Origin: Parafrankia sp. EUN1f
GTDB taxonomy: Bacteria > Actinomycetota > Actinomycetes > Frankiales > Frankiaceae
Direction of reading: 5' to 3'
Length of the DNA: 64,000 nucleotides
NCBI RefSeq assembly: GCF_000177675.1
Contig: NZ_ADGX01000007.1
Location: 1 to 64,000, forward strand
The position numbers were made by a program, and so were the translations under genes. The notes beneath the pieces were generated by a model, which saw nothing but the letters and a program-made list of their open reading frames with translations, was not told the DNA's origin and ran no database searches. Below, piece after piece: positions 61,338-64,000 of this stretch; within the stretch, counting starts at the first letter, position 1; every line of letters starts with the position of its first letter.

Positions 61338-62936
61338 GTGAGCACCACTGGCGGCGAGCCCCGCCCGATCGCCCGCGTCCTCGACGACGCCCTCGCGAAC
61401 CGCCCGGACGCCGTCGCGGTCGAGGCGGCCTCCGGTTCCTGGACCTACGCCGAGCTCGACGACCAGGCCCGCCGCGCGGCCGGGGCGCTGTGGTCTCTCG
61501 GTGTGCGTCCTGGAGACCGGGTCGCGGCCTGCCTGCCCAACGACCTCGACATCGTCGCGGCGTTCCACGGCGCCCAGCGGATCGGCGCCGTCTGGGCCGG
61601 CATCGGCGAAGCCCTCACCGCCGCCGAACAGCGGGACCTGCGCGACATCTGTGACCCGAAGGTCGTCCTCGCCGGCCCACGGTGCCTGCTGACGTCGTCC
61701 GATGACCGCGACGACCACTCAGATGGCCGCGGAAGCAGCGGAAGCGGAGATGGCGGCGGTGGTGATGGCGGTGGTGGTGGCGACGGTGGCGACCTCGTGG
61801 GCCTCGACCGGTGGCACGCGCTGCTGGCCGAGGCCGGCGACGAGACAGCCCCGCCGCCCGGTCTCGGCCTCGACATCGACGCCCCCGCCGGCATCGCCTT
61901 CACCAGCGGGACGTCGGGACGTCCCAAGGCCGTCGTACACAGCCAGCGGAACCTGCTGCTGCCCGGCGCCGTCCTCGTCGCCACCCGCGGCTGGGGCCCC
62001 GAGCTGCGCAAGGGTGACAGCTTCCCGCTGACGATCCTCAACCTCATGGTGCTGTCGACCCTGCTCACCGCCCAGGCCGGCGGCTGCGCGGTCATCATGA
62101 ACCGCCGCGACGTCGCCGGCGTCATCGAATGGATCTCCAGCCGCCGCGTCACCGTCTGGAACGGCGCACCGGCCCAGCTCTACGACCTCGCCGCCCGGCC
62201 GGACGCCGACCTGAGCTCCCTGCGCGAGGTCTGGAGCGGCGGAAGCGACACCCCCGACTCCCTGCGCACCGCGTTCGCCGAGGCGCACGGACTGGTCCCT
62301 CGGGTCACCTACGGGCTGACCGAGGCGCCGACGGTCGTGTCGATCGACCCGGCCGACGGCGAGTGGCGCCCCGGCACCAGCGGACGGGTGCTGCCGAGCT
62401 ACGACGTCGCCGCCTACGACGACGACGGCAACCGGCTGCCACCCGGCGAGCTCGGGGAGCTGAAGCTCGCCGGCGCGGCGTCCGGGCCGTGGGCGGGCGT
62501 GTGGCGGCCGCTGCTCGGCTACTGGGAGTCCGGCCGGATCCGCCCACCGGAGCCGGGCCCGGTCGCGACCGGTGACGTCGGGACGGTCGACGCCGGCGGC
62601 TGGCTGTCCGTGCTGGACCGCAAGAAGCTGGTCATCATCCGCGGCGGGGCGAACATCTACCCGCTGGAGATCGAGCGGGTCATCGCCAGCCACCCGGACG
62701 TCGCCCGGGTCGCGGTGTGCCCCGTCCCCGACGACCGTCTCGGCCAGCGGGTCGCCGCGGTCGTCGAAAGCGCCGGGCCCACCCTCGACATGGACGCGCT
62801 CGCCGAGCTGTGCCGCCGCGAGCTCTCGCCGTACAAGGTGCCCGAGTTCTGGACGCAGGTCGACGCGCTGCCGGTCAACGCCATGGGCAAGGTCCAGCGC
62901 ACCGGCCTCACCGACCTCGTCGACACCGGCCGATGA
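61338..62936 (+). CDS. Acyl-CoA synthetase with Gly/Asp-rich insert
   Basis: A 532-residue adenylating ligase with AFTSGTSGRPKAVVHSQ (P-loop), YGLTEAPTVV, the RKKLVIIRGGANIYP-type A8 segment and NAMGKVQR (catalytic Lys). A Gly/Asp/Ser stretch of about 30 residues (residues 122-152) interrupts the N-terminal domain and is absent from most ligases. The motif HTGD is replaced by ATGDVG, a common variant. GTG start. First gene of the plus-strand operon. Confidence 0.88.
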   Translation: MSTTGGEPRPIARVLDDALANRPDAVAVEAASGSWTYAELDDQARRAAGALWSLGVRPGDRVAACLPNDLDIVAAFHGAQRIGAVWAGIGEALTAAEQRDLRDICDPKVVLAGPRCLLTSSDDRDDHSDGRGSSGSGDGGGGDGGGGGDGGDLVGLDRWHALLAEAGDETAPPPGLGLDIDAPAGIAFTSGTSGRPKAVVHSQRNLLLPGAVLVATRGWGPELRKGDSFPLTILNLMVLSTLLTAQAGGCAVIMNRRDVAGVIEWISSRRVTVWNGAPAQLYDLAARPDADLSSLREVWSGGSDTPDSLRTAFAEAHGLVPRVTYGLTEAPTVVSIDPADGEWRPGTSGRVLPSYDVAAYDDDGNRLPPGELGELKLAGAASGPWAGVWRPLLGYWESGRIRPPEPGPVATGDVGTVDAGGWLSVLDRKKLVIIRGGANIYPLEIERVIASHPDVARVAVCPVPDDRLGQRVAAVVESAGPTLDMDALAELCRRELSPYKVPEFWTQVDALPVNAMGKVQRTGLTDLVDTGR

Positions 62937-62997
62937 CCGCGCCGACGACCGCGCCGATGATCTCGACGAGGCACGTGACCCGCCACTGGGCGGCCCG

Positions 62998-63519
62998 ATG
63001 CTGGTGAGCCAGGACGATGCCTGGGAGTTCGTGGCCGGCGCGCACACCGGGATCCTGACCACGCTGCGCTCCGACGGCGCACCGGTCTCGCTGCCGATGT
63101 GGTTCGTCGTCGTGGACCGCGCCGTGTACCTTTCGACGCCGCCGCGGGCGGCCAAGCTGGCCCGGATCCGCAGGGAACCGCGGGCGGCGTTCCTGGTCGA
63201 GTCCGGTCGGGCCTGGGTCGACCTGCGTGCCGTCCATCTCAGCGGACGGATCCGGGTGGTGGACGACGAAGAGACACGCGCCCGGGTCCGCGGCATGCTC
63301 GATAGTAAGTACGCCGCGTACCGGGTGCCGCCCGAGCGGTTACCCGCCGCGGCCCGCGCCGCCTACGCCGACCGGGTCGTGCTGCGCCTGGACCCGCAGG
63401 GACGCCTGTTGCGCTGGGACAACTCCCGGATCCGGCTGGCCCCGCCCGCTGGCCTCGACGGCCAGCCCACCGGCACCATCGACCTGGCAGACACCGCCAA
63501 CGAAGGGACGTCCTCATGA
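62998..63519 (+). CDS. PPOX-class (split-barrel) F420/FMN-dependent protein
   Basis: 173 residues of the pyridoxamine-5-phosphate-oxidase-like split barrel: LTTLRSDGAPVSLPMWFVVVD, YLSTPPRAAKLARIRREPR and VDLRAVHLSGRIRVVDD. In actinobacteria such proteins use F420 or FMN to reduce substrates. The ATG at 62998 is used; 61 bases follow the ligase stop. It overlaps the next SDR by four bases. Confidence 0.85.
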   Translation: MLVSQDDAWEFVAGAHTGILTTLRSDGAPVSLPMWFVVVDRAVYLSTPPRAAKLARIRREPRAAFLVESGRAWVDLRAVHLSGRIRVVDDEETRARVRGMLDSKYAAYRVPPERLPAAARAAYADRVVLRLDPQGRLLRWDNSRIRLAPPAGLDGQPTGTIDLADTANEGTSS

Positions 63520-64000
63520 CGCCGGCCTCCGACACCGCGAACGCCGCGCACGAGGGGCCTGCCGCAGCTGCCACGGATGCCACGGATGCCACGGCCCGGA
63601 TGTTCGGCCTCGACGGCCGGGTCGCCATCGTGACCGGCGCCTCCTCCGGTCTCGGTGTCGCCGTCGCGCGGGCGCTGGCCGCGTTCGGCGCCCGGGTCGC
63701 GGTCGTCGCCCGCCGGCTCGACAAGCTGACCGAGCTCGCGAAGGAGATCGACGGCCTGCCGGTCGCCTGCGACCTGTCCGACCTCACCGCCGTCCGCACC
63801 GTCGTGCCGGCCGTCGTCGAGGGCCTCGGAGCACCGGAGATCCTCGTCAACGGCGCCGGCAGCATGTTCACCTACGAGCGGGCCGAGTCCGAGCCCGTCG
63901 AGGCGTCCCGCCGCACGATCGACCTCAACCTGCTCGCCCCGTTCCTGCTCGCCCAGGACGTCTTCCCGCACATGGTCGCCGCCGGCCGCGGCACCATCAT
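63516..64000 (+). CDS. Short-chain dehydrogenase/reductase, 3' end outside window
   Basis: About 161 residues are visible. An N-terminal Ala/Thr extension is followed by VAIVTGASSGLGVAV (the TGxxxGxG cofactor fold) and the NGAG motif (usually NNAG) near residue 107. The frame is open to the window edge, before the expected Tyr-Lys pair. ATGA overlap with the PPOX gene couples translation. Likely oxidises a 3-hydroxyacyl-CoA or similar in this operon. Confidence 0.88.
   Translation, partial: MTPASDTANAAHEGPAAAATDATDATARMFGLDGRVAIVTGASSGLGVAVARALAAFGARVAVVARRLDKLTELAKEIDGLPVACDLSDLTAVRTVVPAVVEGLGAPEILVNGAGSMFTYERAESEPVEASRRTIDLNLLAPFLLAQDVFPHMVAAGRGTI

Noticed and set aside
63001-63300. A separate gene on the minus strand through the PPOX region
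   Set aside because: The minus-strand frames are shadows of the plus-strand ligase and PPOX genes.

Overview
The window is very GC-rich DNA with frequent GTG and TTG starts, short gene overlaps and actinobacterial family signatures: a PF04672 SAM methyltransferase, a DUF2510 domain, a DinB-like protein, a fused TrpE-TrpG with a Trp-rich leader peptide, and IS110 and IS605-type elements. It looks like the chromosome of a filamentous or soil actinomycete, possibly Frankia or a relative. The genus is an inference from overall gene style, not from a marker gene.

Layout. 1-0.9 kb is gene-poor, with a locally AT-richer patch. 0.9-7.0 kb is a complete peptide-type (Dpp/Opp) ABC operon. 7.1-9.2 kb is a hotdog thioesterase gene whose start has been split off by a decayed tnpB insertion. 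9.3-17.9 kb is a catabolic block: nitroreductase, alpha/beta hydrolase, amidohydrolase, methylmalonate-semialdehyde dehydrogenase, CitE-like lyase, MaoC-like hydratase, methyltransferase, lipid-transfer thiolase and a DUF35 partner. 18.3-25.5 kb holds a decayed hydrolase, nitrobindin-like protein, beta-carbonic anhydrase, Tat-exported GMC oxidoreductase, DinB protein, DUF2993 protein and a TetR regulator. 25.6-31.0 kb holds a PF04672 methyltransferase, a divergent SBP/permease pair of a nitrate/sulfonate-type importer that lacks an ATPase, and a secreted propeller-like protein. 31.0-33.2 kb is a fused anthranilate synthase under a Trp attenuator. 33.4-38.8 kb is a branched-chain-amino-acid-type ABC operon with a fused LivH-LivM permease.

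39.7-46.6 kb carries a nitrilase-family hydrolase, a scramblase-like protein, a DUF4333 lipoprotein, an exported intradiol dioxygenase, a GntR regulator without its own start, and a broken SsuABC/TauABC-like cluster. 46.6-49.4 kb is a NUDIX/AlkB divergent pair split by an IS110 element with a bridge-RNA-like leader. 49.4-51.6 kb has two DUF202 proteins, a 5'-truncated MFS gene and a 5'-truncated VOC gene. 51.9-53.4 kb is a TIR-WD40 protein. 53.6-64.0 kb has succinate-semialdehyde dehydrogenase, a membrane protein, an SDR, truncated hemoglobin, and two divergent CoA-metabolism operons (CaiB/BaiF plus ligase; ligase, PPOX protein and SDR), the last gene running off the window.

Many genes act on acyl-CoA, sterol-like or aromatic substrates or import organic solutes, so the region reads as nutrient scavenging and degradation. 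Overlaid on this is clear decay. Two junctions each remove the 5' ends of both genes of a divergent pair (about 44.40 and 51.39 kb). Two genes carry in-frame amber codons. The most informative unusual features are the IS110 leader holding an 11-mer that matches the predicted circle junction, the Trp attenuator, the tnpB insertion that separates a gene from its ribosome binding site, and the TIR-WD40 gene.
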